A stretch of DNA of 64,000 bases from Termitomyces sp. T153 (taxonomy: Eukaryota; Basidiomycota; Agaricomycetes; Agaricales; Lyophyllaceae): positions 1,302,001-1,366,000 of the forward strand of contig JACKQL020000005.1 in assembly GCA_018296165.2 (NCBI GenBank). The letters are read 5' to 3'. Within the stretch, counting starts at the first letter, position 1. Each line of letters starts with the position of its first letter. Shown in pieces: positions 1 through 10,300 of this stretch. The translations under genes were made by a program, and so were the position numbers. The notes under the pieces were generated by a model, which worked only from the letters and a program-made list of their open reading frames with translations, made no database searches and was not told the DNA's origin.

Positions 1-27
1 AGAAAGCATCTTACTGCAGGAAAAAAC

Positions 28-270
28 ATGGTAACCATTGCATCTGGCCAACTAGGCAAGGATGCTGGACAATTTGCTACCTGTTACAAGTGCAGAAAGG
101 TTGGGCAGTTTGCCCACAAATGCAGAGCACTGGTGAAGCCAGCTCTGCAAGTGTTTGTGCAAACAGCATATACTGCTGCTCTCTTGGATGTGGAAAATGC
201 CAATAATGAGCAGGAGGAAGAGCCTGCTGAGGTTAACAAGGAGAATGCAGCTGAGTCCAAAGAGACTTAG
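28..270 (+). pseudogene. Gag C-terminus with a damaged zinc knuckle (family I)
   Basis: The reading frame contains CYKCRKVGQFAHKC, a retroviral-type nucleocapsid knuckle (CX2CX4HX4C) in which the expected His after Gly is Gln, so one metal ligand is lost although a nearby His remains. An acidic Glu/Asn-rich tail and a stop at 270 follow. In working relatives this domain binds the element RNA during packaging. The upstream gag is outside the window. The protease region starts about 230 bp downstream, in keeping with Gag-Pol order. Confidence 0.7.
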
Positions 271-504
271 GAGAATGTGGAGGAGTATATCAAATTGGAG
301 ATGTACAAAAATGATTACTAAGTGATAGTGAGGAACTGTTTGCTCTCATGGAGGTTTCTACCACCAAGTATGGGAAGAACAAACCTAGTAATTGGTTTGC
401 ATGCATAAGGTATGGATTATAGCAGCTAAAGACACCATGGACCAACCAGTGCTACCAGCCTGAGATAAAGAATGTCTTGTCACTTGGGTGGAGGTTAATG
501 GCCA

Positions 505-800
505 TTGAGCATGGACACTGTGGGATTCTCAAGTACAACCTCCAGAATCACACCATCATTTGCTCACATGGTTGAGATCCATGTGGCACCACTGACCACA
601 CCCATTACCCTGCATTTGGGAACAATTGGAAGTCATTCCATTGTGAATTATGGGGCCAGGCTGACCCTGAAGGTCCCTGGCAAGTTCTGCAATGTCTATG
701 TAGGCATTGCAAATTTTAATTGCTATAACATGATTGTAGGGACACCACTCATGAGGGCCCATAAATTCTTCTGGAATTTGAAAATGACCAGGTAGTCATT
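505..800 (+). pseudogene. Aspartic protease remnant (family I)
   Basis: A retropepsin-like domain of about 95 residues. The expected catalytic Asp-Ser/Thr-Gly-Ala is read here as NYGA, and the second family signature follows as YNMIVGTPLMRAHKF, where the usual form is Leu-Gly-Thr-Pro. The Asp-to-Asn change at the active site would abolish cleavage of the polyprotein. The stop at 793-795 follows the domain directly. It sits between the knuckle at 28-270 and the RT at 1715. Confidence 0.7.
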
Positions 801-1714
801 GATGGGATAGCAACTCCAGCTTAGAAGTTAGAGTTGAAGGATGCTGATGGGTATGCACAATGCTTCCATCTGTGGAAAAGCAAAATGATGAATGGCCATG
901 ACTCTCTAGTGGCTCCAAGCAGCCCACTGTGGAAGAGGTAGTGAATAACAATGAGGTGTGGGTAACAAACAGTGTACCCAAGGACCATCCATCTTTACTG
1001 ATTTCAGAGGAAGAGTATTGGAAGAGTACTCTTCAGGAGGGGAGGAGAGTATGCCAGAAGGATTGAATCAATCCTTTGACAAGAAAAGAGCAAAGGATTT
1101 GGGATAGACCAATCTCAAAGCCTACTCTTGAATGGGCATACAATCCACAAAAGCCACAGGAATAGAATCAGGTCATAGCAGATCTGACACAGCAGGAAGG
1201 GGTAAGAAGATTAACTCCTATAGGTGAAGTATACAGACTGGCTACAGAGGATGAAATATCTGAGCCAAGCAAGTTTGAGTACTCATGGAGCAATGCAAAT
1301 GGCAGAACAATCTGTTGCGCTGCCTGGCTAAACATACCAGACAAATCAGAAATTTGTCTGATGGCCTTGCAGGACAAGTATGCAAAGGTAGTGCTATAGT
1401 CAAAACTGGCCAAAGATGAATGTCACCCTTGGCCTAGAAGAGACAATGGGAAGGCACAGCCTCCCAGGCTAACAGAAGGCAATATTTCTTGCCTTCAACA
1501 GCAGTGGTACAATGAGTTACAGGACATAGTCAATGGAACCAAGAAGGAACTTACTCCATGGCATGAAGTGAATCATGAGATAAATCTCATTCATGAGACC
1601 AAATGGTACTCATACTTTATGCTTGATGCTGAAGTGCTCTAAGTCACTTCAGCAGTAGTTGTAAGATAAAATTGATTGTTATGTATATGCTAAGTGGTGG
1701 GAATCTTGTGCAGC

Positions 1715-2290
1715 CAGCCAGGCTGCACCATTATTGTATATTCCCAAGAAAGATGGATCCTTGCAAACAGCATCAGATGCATGCCAACACGACAACAATA
1801 CTATTAAGAATGTAATGCCCTAACCAGATCAAGAGGTCATTAGGGAAGATGTGGCTTACATACCAGTGAGGTCAAAAAATTGACCTCACAGATGCATATG
1901 AGCAAGTGAGGATACATATATCAAATGTACCCAAGACTGCATTCATGACCATCACTGGTACATATCACAGCAATATCATGCAAATTGGTGACTGTAATGC
2001 ACCAGTGACATTCCAACACCTAATGACATCCATATTTAGAGATGTTATTGAGAAATGGATCCATGTGTATCTAGACAACATTTTCATCTTCTCAGACTCC
2101 ATTGAGGAGCATGAGCAGCATCTCAGAGTAGTCTTTGAAAGACTATGCAAAAACAAGCTCTACTTCAAATAGAAAAAGTGTGAGCTATATGCTGAGTGCA
2201 TAGAGTGTCTTAGCCATGTTATTGACTTGCAGAGTATACACTCTGATATGAATAGGTTAAATAGGATCCAGGAGTAGTGCACTCCTAGAA
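1715..2290 (+). pseudogene. Reverse transcriptase (family I), broken
   Basis: The segment begins with an IPKKDGS motif (RT finger, about 1737) and continues through a long open stretch at 1906-2172 with the polymerase motif read as YLDNIFIFS; the canonical motif is Tyr-x-Asp-Asp, so the second catalytic Asp is Asn. Downstream the thumb-like region reads KKCELYAECIECLSHVI. Several stops interrupt the frame (about 1821, 1878, 2170). The enzyme would copy element RNA to cDNA in cytoplasmic particles, but this copy cannot be active. Confidence 0.85.
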
Positions 2291-2439
2291 CCTACAATAA
2301 TATCCAATGCTTTGTGGAGTTGGTGAACTATATTGGGAACTTTCTTCCCAATATCTCTGCATATATTAGGCCACTAATGGCCATGATAGAGAATGGATCA
2401 CCATTTCACTAGTGCCCTATTCATTAACACTGTTTAACA

Positions 2440-2880
2440 TGATCAAACAGATCTGTGCCAAAAGTCCTATTACTAGGCCAATTGATCCTTGACACAAGAA
2501 TCCCAGTTGGCTAATCTGTGATGCCTTAAAGACAGGCATTGGAGCTATGTATGAACAAGGCCCAAGCTGGCAGAAATGTTGGCCAGCTGGGTTCATGTCT
2601 AAAAAGTTCACAAATGCACAGCAAAATTTTGCCATGCATGAACTAGAGATGCTAGCTATTCTAGACGCTCTCCTCAAATGGGAGGATAAGCTTCTGGGAT
2701 ATAAGATCCATGTTATAACAGATCACAAAGCCCTTGAGTTTTTTAAAACTCAACAGAATCTATTACCCCATCAACAGTGGTGGATGGATTATATGTTGAG
2801 GATTTTGACATTACATATGTGAAGGGTGAGCTCAATAAAGTAGCAGACTGTCTATCCCACAGCTTTGAGAGCAACTCTCT
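2440..2880 (+). pseudogene. RNase H domain (family I), broken
   Basis: Readable as a Gypsy RNase H: an ICDALKTGIGAMYEQG segment at about 2515 (normally ICDAS), a FTNAQQNFAMHELEMLAI segment carrying the conserved Glu, and VITDHKALEFF carrying the Asp-His of the family. The domain would degrade RNA in RNA:DNA hybrids during cDNA synthesis. It follows RT directly, as in Ty3/Gypsy pol. Stops close the frame near 2413 and 2820. Confidence 0.85.
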
Positions 2881-3079
2881 TTGAGACATACACCACATCT
2901 ATAACTATATACAAGCAGATATGCATATCAATCCAGAGGGGGATGATTGGCTCTCAATGCAACTGCAGAGAGTGGCCCAGTCTCTGTAACCTCAGAATAG
3001 GTCTGACACAGAGTTCCTCCATTGGATCCAATTGCTGTACAGCAAAGACAAGCTCTTTGCTGAAGTTATAACTTGGCTG

Positions 3080-3443
3080 AAGGACTATAAGTCCTTCTGA
3101 CTACACAACAAGCTGATTCGGACTGCCAATCTACTAGGCCACAAGGTTATATGCATACCTTGTGAGTGGGAGGTGGTAACCAAGTTGCTTGACCAGGTAC
3201 ATTGTGCAGTGGGGCACATTGGTGCCTAGAGAATGACAGAATATATCTGTCACTGATACTGGTAGCCAACAGTGGCTGCAGATGCATGTGCATTCTGTGT
3301 CACATGCCAGCTATGCCAGCAGGCAAAAGGGAACAATCACCTTCCTTCAGAAAAATTACACTCCCTGCCTGTTCCAGTTAAACCATGGAATTCTATAGAA
3401 ATGGACTTCATAGGTCCATTCTCCAAATTTAAGGAGTATAAAT
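3080..3443 (+). pseudogene. Integrase zinc-binding region and start of the core (family I), cut by insertion
   Basis: Contains an HH-CC type segment (a GHIGA-like stretch, then CVTCQLCQQAKG) and the entry to the catalytic core, SIEMDFIGPFSKFKEY. The frame then runs straight into the truncated LTR of copy A at 3444-3451. Comparison with the related copy at 27251-27540 (minus) shows that the core between this point and 13150 is deleted. The remaining integrase resumes at 13150. Confidence 0.8.
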
Positions 3444-4312
3444 GCAAATGACAGGAGTGGAGCTGGAATTCTGATGGGGGATCAACAGAGATTGATAGGG
3501 TTCAGAGCTGAGCATATAGCGAGGTCCGGAGTTGGTGAAAGAGTGTCAGAGGTTTGTAATTGTAATTGCGGAGTTTGTGAGGGCGTTATGGTTGGGAGGA
3601 CTTGAACATAATAGACAGAATCAAACAAGATGAGACAGAGTCAAACAAAATGAGACAGAGACGAGATGAGAATGAGAATAGATTCAGGCAGAGACACAGA
3701 ACAATAATGAAATGACAATGGAATAGAGACAAGACAAGACCGGGAGACTGGGAATAAGGAAAACGAGACATGGAACATGAAATACGAGAAGAAACAATCA
3801 GAAACACATCAGGTAAGGCAGGTAATCTCAAGACTAGAGTACAAAGAGCTACTCTACGTCTTATATACTGACTACTGGAGAGCTCTGGGAATGTCAGCTG
3901 TGGCAGCGGGGCTTGGTGGAGCTTGATGGAGTCGATGAGTGTCAGTTACAACCAGAGAGCAGGCTGCATTAATATGTTGATGGGATCAATTGTTGACATG
4001 GGCTGTTCCAAGGTCATTGTAATACTCCAAGGTAAGTCAGAGGAACTGGAGTGTTGAGACAATGACATGTAATGGGGTTAGGCATGGTAGGGGAGTGGTC
4101 CCAAGGGCTCAGGAGATCCAGGGGAAGTGCTAGCAGCTGTGGGGAAGATGTCGGAGTTGGCCAGGAGGCCATCAGAGTTAGCCAAGAATGTGTCGGAGTT
4201 AGCTGGAGTAGGTGCAGAGTGCTGGGGAAGTTTGACAGAGTGTCAGAGGAGGTTCTGGGGGGAGGGGGGTTTGTTGGGCAATGTATGGGGGTCCAGAGAA
4301 TGGGTTGTGACA
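3444..4312 (-). repeat. 3' LTR of copy A (truncated)
   Basis: It matches the right LTR from 12281 to 13149 throughout and ends ...GGGTTGTGACA at 4312. The first 265 bp are missing. The junction with family I sequence shares an 8-bp microhomology (gcaaatga), which suggests a deletion rather than the original insertion edge. Confidence 0.85.
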
Positions 4313-4330
4313 TCACTCCTCCTTCAGCAT
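4313..4330 (-). other. Polypurine tract of copy A
   Basis: Read on the minus strand, this is a purine-rich GAAGGAGGAGTGA-type run directly before the LTR start TGTCACAACCC. It is the expected plus-strand primer site and fixes the element's orientation. Copy C has the equivalent run at 41552-41567. Confidence 0.75.
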
Positions 4331-4917
4331 CGAGACTCTCAAGATGCGGGGAGTGGGTCGGGGATCGGCAGGGGCATGGGAGTCAAAACCAAGTAATATT
4401 GATCAATCCACAGCGAGTGATGGTGGTGTGGGAGGTGAAGTTGAAGCGTGGCCACTGCTTCATCAGGGGGTTCTTCCCAATCAATTAAAAAGCCTTGGAC
4501 GTACCCTGGGGCTTCCCAAATCTTTTGTCATGTCTTCTCCCAGTTACTCAGCCACTTTCCCTGCCCCGCTGTTTTCAGACACGGATGAGGTGATTGTGTA
4601 CAACAGCAAGGGGGAGGAGTTTGAGCATTGGCACCGAGCTAGTGCCATGGACCGGAGTCATGAGTAGTGTCAACTTGTTTTCTCAGGGTGGCTGATGGAG
4701 TTTTGCAGAGTTGTCTGCAGTGGTGGTGGGTTCCTTGGGAGGTCCTAGGCAGGCCAAATTCCATCCCGTGATGCCCAGATTGGCAGCAGGAGACACAGAA
4801 GGGGTCCTACTGTTGCAGTGAATCCCTCAGGCAGAGGTGATGGCAGAGAAGTTTGCAAGGGCATTGGCACAAGCTTGGGGCCCCCCAATGCTAGAATGGT
4901 GTCAAAACAAGGCCTTA

Positions 4918-4966
4918 GTGAGTCTTGAGTTCTCTTTTGTCATGTGTGCTGACTAGTTGTTTTTAG
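4918..4966 (+). other. Intron 1 of the antisense gene (copy A)
   Basis: 49 bp with GTGAGT donor, GCTGACTAG branch region and TTTTTAG acceptor. The corresponding segments in B (28775-28823, 49 bp) and C (42180-42229, 50 bp) keep length, branch and acceptor, but both donors have changed from GTGAG to ATGAG. Confidence 0.75.
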
Positions 4967-5146
4967 TGTGTCCTCTGTGCATGGCAGGGTGAGGCCTGCA
5001 TTTTTGATGTGCCCTCCATGGGCTCACAATGTGACACTTCTGTCACAACCCATCCCCTGGATCCCCGCACATTGTCCAGCAACCTCCCAATTCCCCAAAA
5101 TCCCCGACACTCCGCCAAACCTCCGCCCATGCCCCGCGCCTATTTT

Positions 5147-5230
5147 GGTTAGCTCCGAGGCAACCTCAGCTAACTCTGAGGCCTCCCTGGCTAACTCCGA
5201 CAGCCCCCTGGCCAACTTTGACGCCTTCCC
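5147..5230 (+). promoter_or_regulatory. Four 21-bp repeats in U3
   Basis: Four consecutive 21-bp units sharing a GCTAACTC(C/T)GA core lie about 275 bp upstream of the TATA box. The same array is found in the solo LTR at 8691-8774 and in degraded form in other family II LTRs. Regular spacing near two helical turns suggests repeated protein-binding sites; this is inference. Confidence 0.6.
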
Positions 5231-5504
5231 CACAGCCACTGACACTTACCCTGGATCTCCCGAACCCCAAGAACCACCCCCGCTGTTCCCGATCTTTGCC
5301 ACTCATCATCAACTCAACACCCTGGTTCCTCCAACCCATTCCGGAGTATCACAACAACCTTGGGGCGACCCGCATTCCCAAATGATCCCATCAACGTATC
5401 AGCATGGCCCGACCCTCGATTGCAACTGACACCCACCCACTCCGTCAAGCTCCGCCAAGCCCCACCGCTGCAGCTGACATACTCCAAAGTTCTCTGGTAG
5501 TCAG

Positions 5505-5512
5505 TATATAAG
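5505..5512 (+). promoter_or_regulatory. TATA box of solo LTR 1
   Basis: TATATAAG, 32 bp before AGTCTTGATATT, the segment complementary to the family's primer-binding site. The element transcript probably starts there. The same TATA-to-AGTCTTGA spacing is seen in the LTRs at 8583, 12016 and 50573. Confidence 0.75.
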
Positions 5513-6961
5513 ATGTTGAGTAGCTCTTTGTACTCTAGTCTTGATATTGCTTAACGTTACCTATAGTCTGATTGTTTCCTTCTTGTGTTTTGTTTTCCTT
5601 ACTATCAGTCTCCCGGCCTTATCTCAGTCTCCCGGTCTTATCTCAGTCTCCCGGTCTTATCTCAGTCTCCCGGTCTTGTCTTGTCTCCATTTTGTTATCA
5701 TTCTTGTCATTGTTTCGTATCTCCACTCGAATCTACTCTTGTTCCATATCAACTCATCTCATTTCGTCTGACGCTGTCTCGGTGACTCCGTCCAACTGTT
5801 GTGCCCAAGTCTTCCTCAAACTTAATGACCTCATGAACTCTGCAATTACAATTACGAATCCCAACACTCTTTCACCAGGTCCGAACCTCGCTCTTTGCTT
5901 GGTCCTGGACTCCATCAACTCCAATTGATCTTCCATCAAACTCCAGCTCTGCTTCCATTGATTGCATAGCTGCCTACTCCTTCACGTCTGCAAATCTCCC
6001 ATATGGTCTTCTGCCTGAACCCTGCCAAGCCCGTCCCGTTTCCTCACAATCTGACTTCTCTGGACTTTCCCGGACCTGTCCGGATCACATCCCACCAACT
6101 ATCCACACAAGCCATCAGTGCCCAGAACGCTTTCGAGTGTTCAGTTGCCAGTGCAAGGGGATCACGCCCACCTAGTAAGGACTCGCCCAGTGCAGCTGAG
6201 CCCCCAGGGTCAGTAGAACCTGACAACTTCCATTTGCCTTCCATGTTGCACGAGCCACAGGAAGTGCTCGATTTTGTTGGAGTGGCAAGTGGCATGCATT
6301 GCCATGGAGCAGGGGTGGGACAAGGACTGGGTGTGGGGTCAGCTGGGCAAGGTGCATAAGACCTGGGTGTTGGGGGAGGGGAGCGCAGGGCAGTCTGCGG
6401 GGAAGGTGGGGCCTCTGCAGGGTGGGCAGAGGGAGGGGGCATCCTTGGTGGCGGACCATGAGAAGCAGAGAGCTTCTCCACTGTCAGGGGTGGGGCCCAG
6501 CAAGAGGCCATGGGGGCACAAGCCAATGGTGGGGCCTACAGGGTCTCACATTTACTCTTCTACCCTGGGCATGCCCTTGGAATGGGTGTCAAGTTCTCTG
6601 GAGCCTGCGCCTTTGATCATGGAGGTCCTTCTTTGCAAGCAGGTGGAGGTTCTAACGGCAGCATTGATGGCACGGAAGGGGGAGCTCCAACGGGTGAGGG
6701 AGGATTGAGACACGGCATGAGTGGAGAAGGAGGCATTGGAGTGGGCATGGAACATCTCAGTATGAGTGGCAATGGAGTGAGCATTAAAGGTACGGGGCTT
6801 GCAGGAGCGTCTGATGCAGTGGGAGGTGCAGCCCATGGAGGAGGTGGAGGAGCAGGGAATGGTGCTGGAGGGTGGTTTGCTGTGGGCGGAGTTGGAGGCA
6901 GCAAGATGGAGGGAGGATTGGCTGGCCAATGAGGCTGCTTCAGGGCGCATGGGGATCCTTT

Positions 6962-7018
6962 GTAAGTGTCTTTCCCAATTCTCTGCCTGTTACTAAAATA
7001 GGTCGTTTTTGGGGTCAG
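6962..7018 (+). other. Intron 2 of the antisense gene (copy A)
   Basis: GTAAGT donor, TTACTAAA branch region and CAG acceptor before ACTGGG. The corresponding segments are 29617-29665 in copy B (ends TAG before ACTGGATC) and 43091-43139 in copy C. An acceptor at 7001 is also possible. Confidence 0.65.
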
Positions 7019-7320
7019 ACTGGGTGCAGAAGCACTAGGTTCTCTTGAATGGTGCCTTTGCAGCATTTGCATCGATCCAAGATGGGTTGGCACAGATGTT
7101 CCTGGGTCAGCCTCTGGAGTTGCAGCAGGGGATGGCAAGGGTGGGGAGGTTGCTGGTGGGGCATTGGCAATGTAATGCTGTGGCCCCGGGGTTATGGTGG
7201 GAAGTGGCAGCGGACACGGGGGAGGCTTTGCTGGAGTTGGCAAAGGTCTTGGCAGTGGTGCGGGCCCAGATGGAGATTGATTTGGGGGTAGGGATGGCAG
7301 GGCTTCTGGAGGAAGAATGA

Positions 7321-10300
7321 GGGGGCGGTCAGGCCCCACTTCTTGTCGCCTTCAAGTTTGCTGCCTCATTCCACCTTGTATTATATTTTTTTGTACTTCC
7401 AATGCATCTTTGTCATTCCTGGGTGTGTGAAGTGAGACTTTAGTTTGTGTGAGGGTGAGGTAAGTAAAACACGCAGGGGTGCTGGTGGGAGTTGAATCCC
7501 TAGTGGATCCAGAGGTGAGGGTTAAGCCCACTAATGCTGTCTGTGTTGGCTAGTCCTGGGGTTGTTGGGATGGGACAGAGTGCCGTAGGAAGAGTTCCCA
7601 AGGCTCAGTGGGGGTGTTGGGAGTCTTCCTGTGGAGTTCTGTGGCATTTTTGGGTGGTGTTGCTGGGTTTAATTCTTGGGGTCTCAGACTAAGGGTGTAG
7701 GGGTTTTCTTCAGTCTGCAGCAGAGATGTGCATTGTGCTGGTTCAAGGGGGTGGACCTCCAAGTCTTCAACGTGTGTTTGGGGTGGTCGGGGCTTTGGTC
7801 TTTTGTTAGTGTGGCTGGTGGGAGGAGCAGAGGTTTTCCAGCGGTCTGGCCTTTATGCCAATGCAGATGGCGGGGTGGCAGAGGTCCTTTTTAACAATGG
7901 TGGGGGTAGTGGAGTGAGGTTCATCCTCAGGGCATAATCAGTCAGAGGAGGGAGTCCCTGGTGGCTTAGTGGCAGAGCCCCCAGAGTAGGGTGGTCCCTG
8001 TAGTAAGTTGGCGGGGGGCTGTTTTCCATGCCATCTATGCTGTGGGTTTGGTCAGCATGGAGGTGGAGGTACTCTCTCAGGGTGAGGGTTGCAATTCCTT
8101 GGTTGGGGGTGCCTAGAGGTTTACGCTTTGGTGGGGTTGTATATGGTGGAGTTTTGTTGAGCTCCAGAGTATTGTATTTGGTGGAGGGCATGCAGGATTG
8201 GGGCTTTGCTGCACTTTGGAGTGTTGGTTCTGGTCAAAGTCATGCTCCAGAGTATTGCATCTATGGGCAGGCATGCTTGGGTGGTGCTTTGGTGTGCTCT
8301 AGAGTGTTGATGACGAGGGGGCAGGGTTTGGGGTGATCAGTCCCAACAAGTTCCTTCTGGTCTGGAGTTGAGGTTTGTGGGTTCTAGGTCATCTATGTGA
8401 CATTGCTTTCCTGGCCAAGGGTAAGTGCAGAGATGGGCAGAGGGGTCTTACGTATTTCTGACACTCCCTAGAGTTTGGAGGGCTGTTGGGGTTGTATTGG
8501 TGGATGCTTCTTTGGGCAGGGGCAGTGCGGTGGTTGGTTGGGGAATGGCTTGTCCCAGTGGAGATGTTTTGGGGATGAGGGGTATCACAACCCATTCCCT
8601 GAAGCCTCATACATCGCCCGACAAACCCCTGTCCCCCCAGAACCTCCCCCAATGCTTCATCAAACTTCCCCAGCACTCCATGCCTACTCCAGCTAACTCC
8701 GATGCATTCTTGGCTAACTCTGACACATTCTTGGCTAACTCCGACAGCCCCCTGGCCAACTCTGACATCTTTCCTGCAGCCGCCAGCACTTCCCCTGGAC
8801 TTCCTGAGCCCCTGGGACCACTGCCCCACTGTGCCTGACCCCATTACACATCATCAACTTGACACTCTGGCTCACCCAACTTACTCGGAATGGACCACAT
8901 CACAATTGATCCCATCAACATATCAATGCGGCCCACCCTCTGGTTGTAACCGACACCCATTGACTCTGTCAAGCTCTGCCAAGCCCCACCACCACAGCCA
9001 ACATCCCCAGAGCTCTTTAGTAGTCAGTATATAAGACATAGAGTAGCTTCTTGTACTCTAGTCTTGAAATTACCTACTTACCTGCCTTGCCTGATGTGTT
9101 TCTGATTGTTTCTTCTTGTGTTTTGTGTTCCGTGTCTCGTTTTCCTTATTCACAGTCTCCCAGTCTTATCTCGTCTCTATTCCATTATCATTTTATTATT
9201 GTTCCGTGTCTCCGCCTGAATCTATTCTTGTTCTCGTCTCATCTTTGTCTCATTTCGTCTGACTCCATCTTGTCTTGTTTGATTCTGTCTATCATGTTCC
9301 AGTCTTCTTAACCATAACATCCTCATGAACTCTGCAGTTATGATTACGAACCTCCAACACTCTTTACTAACCCTGGACCCTGCTACACGCTTGGCTCCAA
9401 ACCCCATCAATCCCTGTTGATCCTCCATCAGAACTCCGGTTCTGCTCCTGTCATCTGCATAGCCTCCACCTCCTCCACACCTGCAATACTCATACACAGA
9501 CTTATGCCTGAACCCTGCCAAGCCCATTCCCTGTCCCTGCGACTCATCCTCTACTCCTCCGGACCTCCCCAGACTTGCTCAGATCAATCTCCACTAACTA
9601 TCCTCACAAGCCCCCAATGTTTGAAACACCTCCGAGTGCCCGGTTGTCAGTGCAGGGAATCACATCCACCTAGTAAGGACTTGCCCAGTGTAGCTGAGCC
9701 CCCGTGGTCAGCAGAACCTGACAAGGGGGAGTTTGGGGGCTGTTGTCCCATGGATTGTTCCTTCTGGAGGTAGGTGTTTCTTTCATTGGGGGAAAAGTTA
9801 GTAGTCTGGAGTCAACATGAGGGTCACTCGGTGGGGGGTTTGTTGGTTGTGTTGGCTTTGGAGGTGGTGTGGGGCTAAGGAAGGGGTCCAAGGTGCATTT
9901 TGTTGGTCCACCATTCCTAGCACAAGTACCAGGGGTCTGGGGTCGATGCAGGGGTTGGGATTGGGTCTTAACTTGTTGGTGGGGTTGTGTCGCAAATTGG
10001 AGGGGAAGCTCCAGAGTGAGATTTTCCTCTAGGTTCACGTCAGTGCAACAAGTGGATGTTTGATGGACATTACCACTGAGCAGCAGGGTTGTTGTATAAG
10101 AGTGGTGGTGGCTCCTGGAGCCAAGCTTGGATGGGGGGAGTGGGTCTAGCTGCCTTCCAAGGTTTTGGATGATTCTGGCCATTGTCCCTCTGTGCAAAAT
10201 ATTTGCTGCATTGGGGGGAGGTGGTTGTTCACCATTGTTGGAGGGCGGCAGAGAAGTTGGTTGCAGGGGAGCATTGGTTTGGACTCCCTAGGAGTCATGG

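Larger units (their letters stand above)
5041..6225 (+). repeat. Family II solo LTR 1, young, TSD ACTTC
   Basis: An intact 1185-bp LTR, TGTCACAACCC...GAACCTGACA, flanked by identical 5-bp duplications ACTTC (5036-5040 and 6226-6230). It has a TATA box at 5505-5512 and the predicted RNA start AGTCTTGATATTG at 5537-5549. CpG dinucleotides are plentiful, unlike in most of the window, which points to recent insertion and LTR-LTR recombination. It interrupts exon 2 of the antisense gene. Confidence 0.95.
4530..7320 (+). pseudogene. Antisense accessory gene of family II copy A (zinc-cluster-like, coiled-coil-like)
   Basis: The gene lies opposite to gag-pol between pol and the 3' LTR. The start at 4530 (MSSPSYSATF) corresponds to ATGs at 28324 (copy B) and 41766 (copy C). 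Intron 1 is 4918-4966 (GTGAGT...TAG, branch CTGAC) and intron 2 about 6962-7018 (GTAAGT, branch TTACTAA). Exon 2 starts with Cys residues spaced CX2CX6CX15CX2CX6C, then an EW...EQGWD segment, an SKRP patch, a Glu-rich helical stretch and WLANEAASG. The frame ends at 7320. A stop at 4665-4667, frame losses and the solo LTR 5041-6225 in exon 2 inactivate it. The zinc-binding role is inferred from spacing only; the function is unknown. Confidence 0.65.

Noticed and set aside
4072..4488. ORFs in LTRs (for example 4072-4488, 8389-8844, 12909-13226)
   Set aside because: They recur in each LTR because the sequence is repeated. They span LTR-interior boundaries and show no domain.
5147..5230. Regular repeats as a CRISPR array
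   Set aside because: Units are directly abutting 21-mers without spacers, in a eukaryotic LTR.
6044..7339. Long Pro-rich ORFs on minus across 6044-7339
   Set aside because: They are the opposite-strand reading of the spliced antisense gene, whose Glu/Gly/Val-rich plus strand gives Pro/Ser/Leu-rich shadows. No conserved frame in copies B and C.
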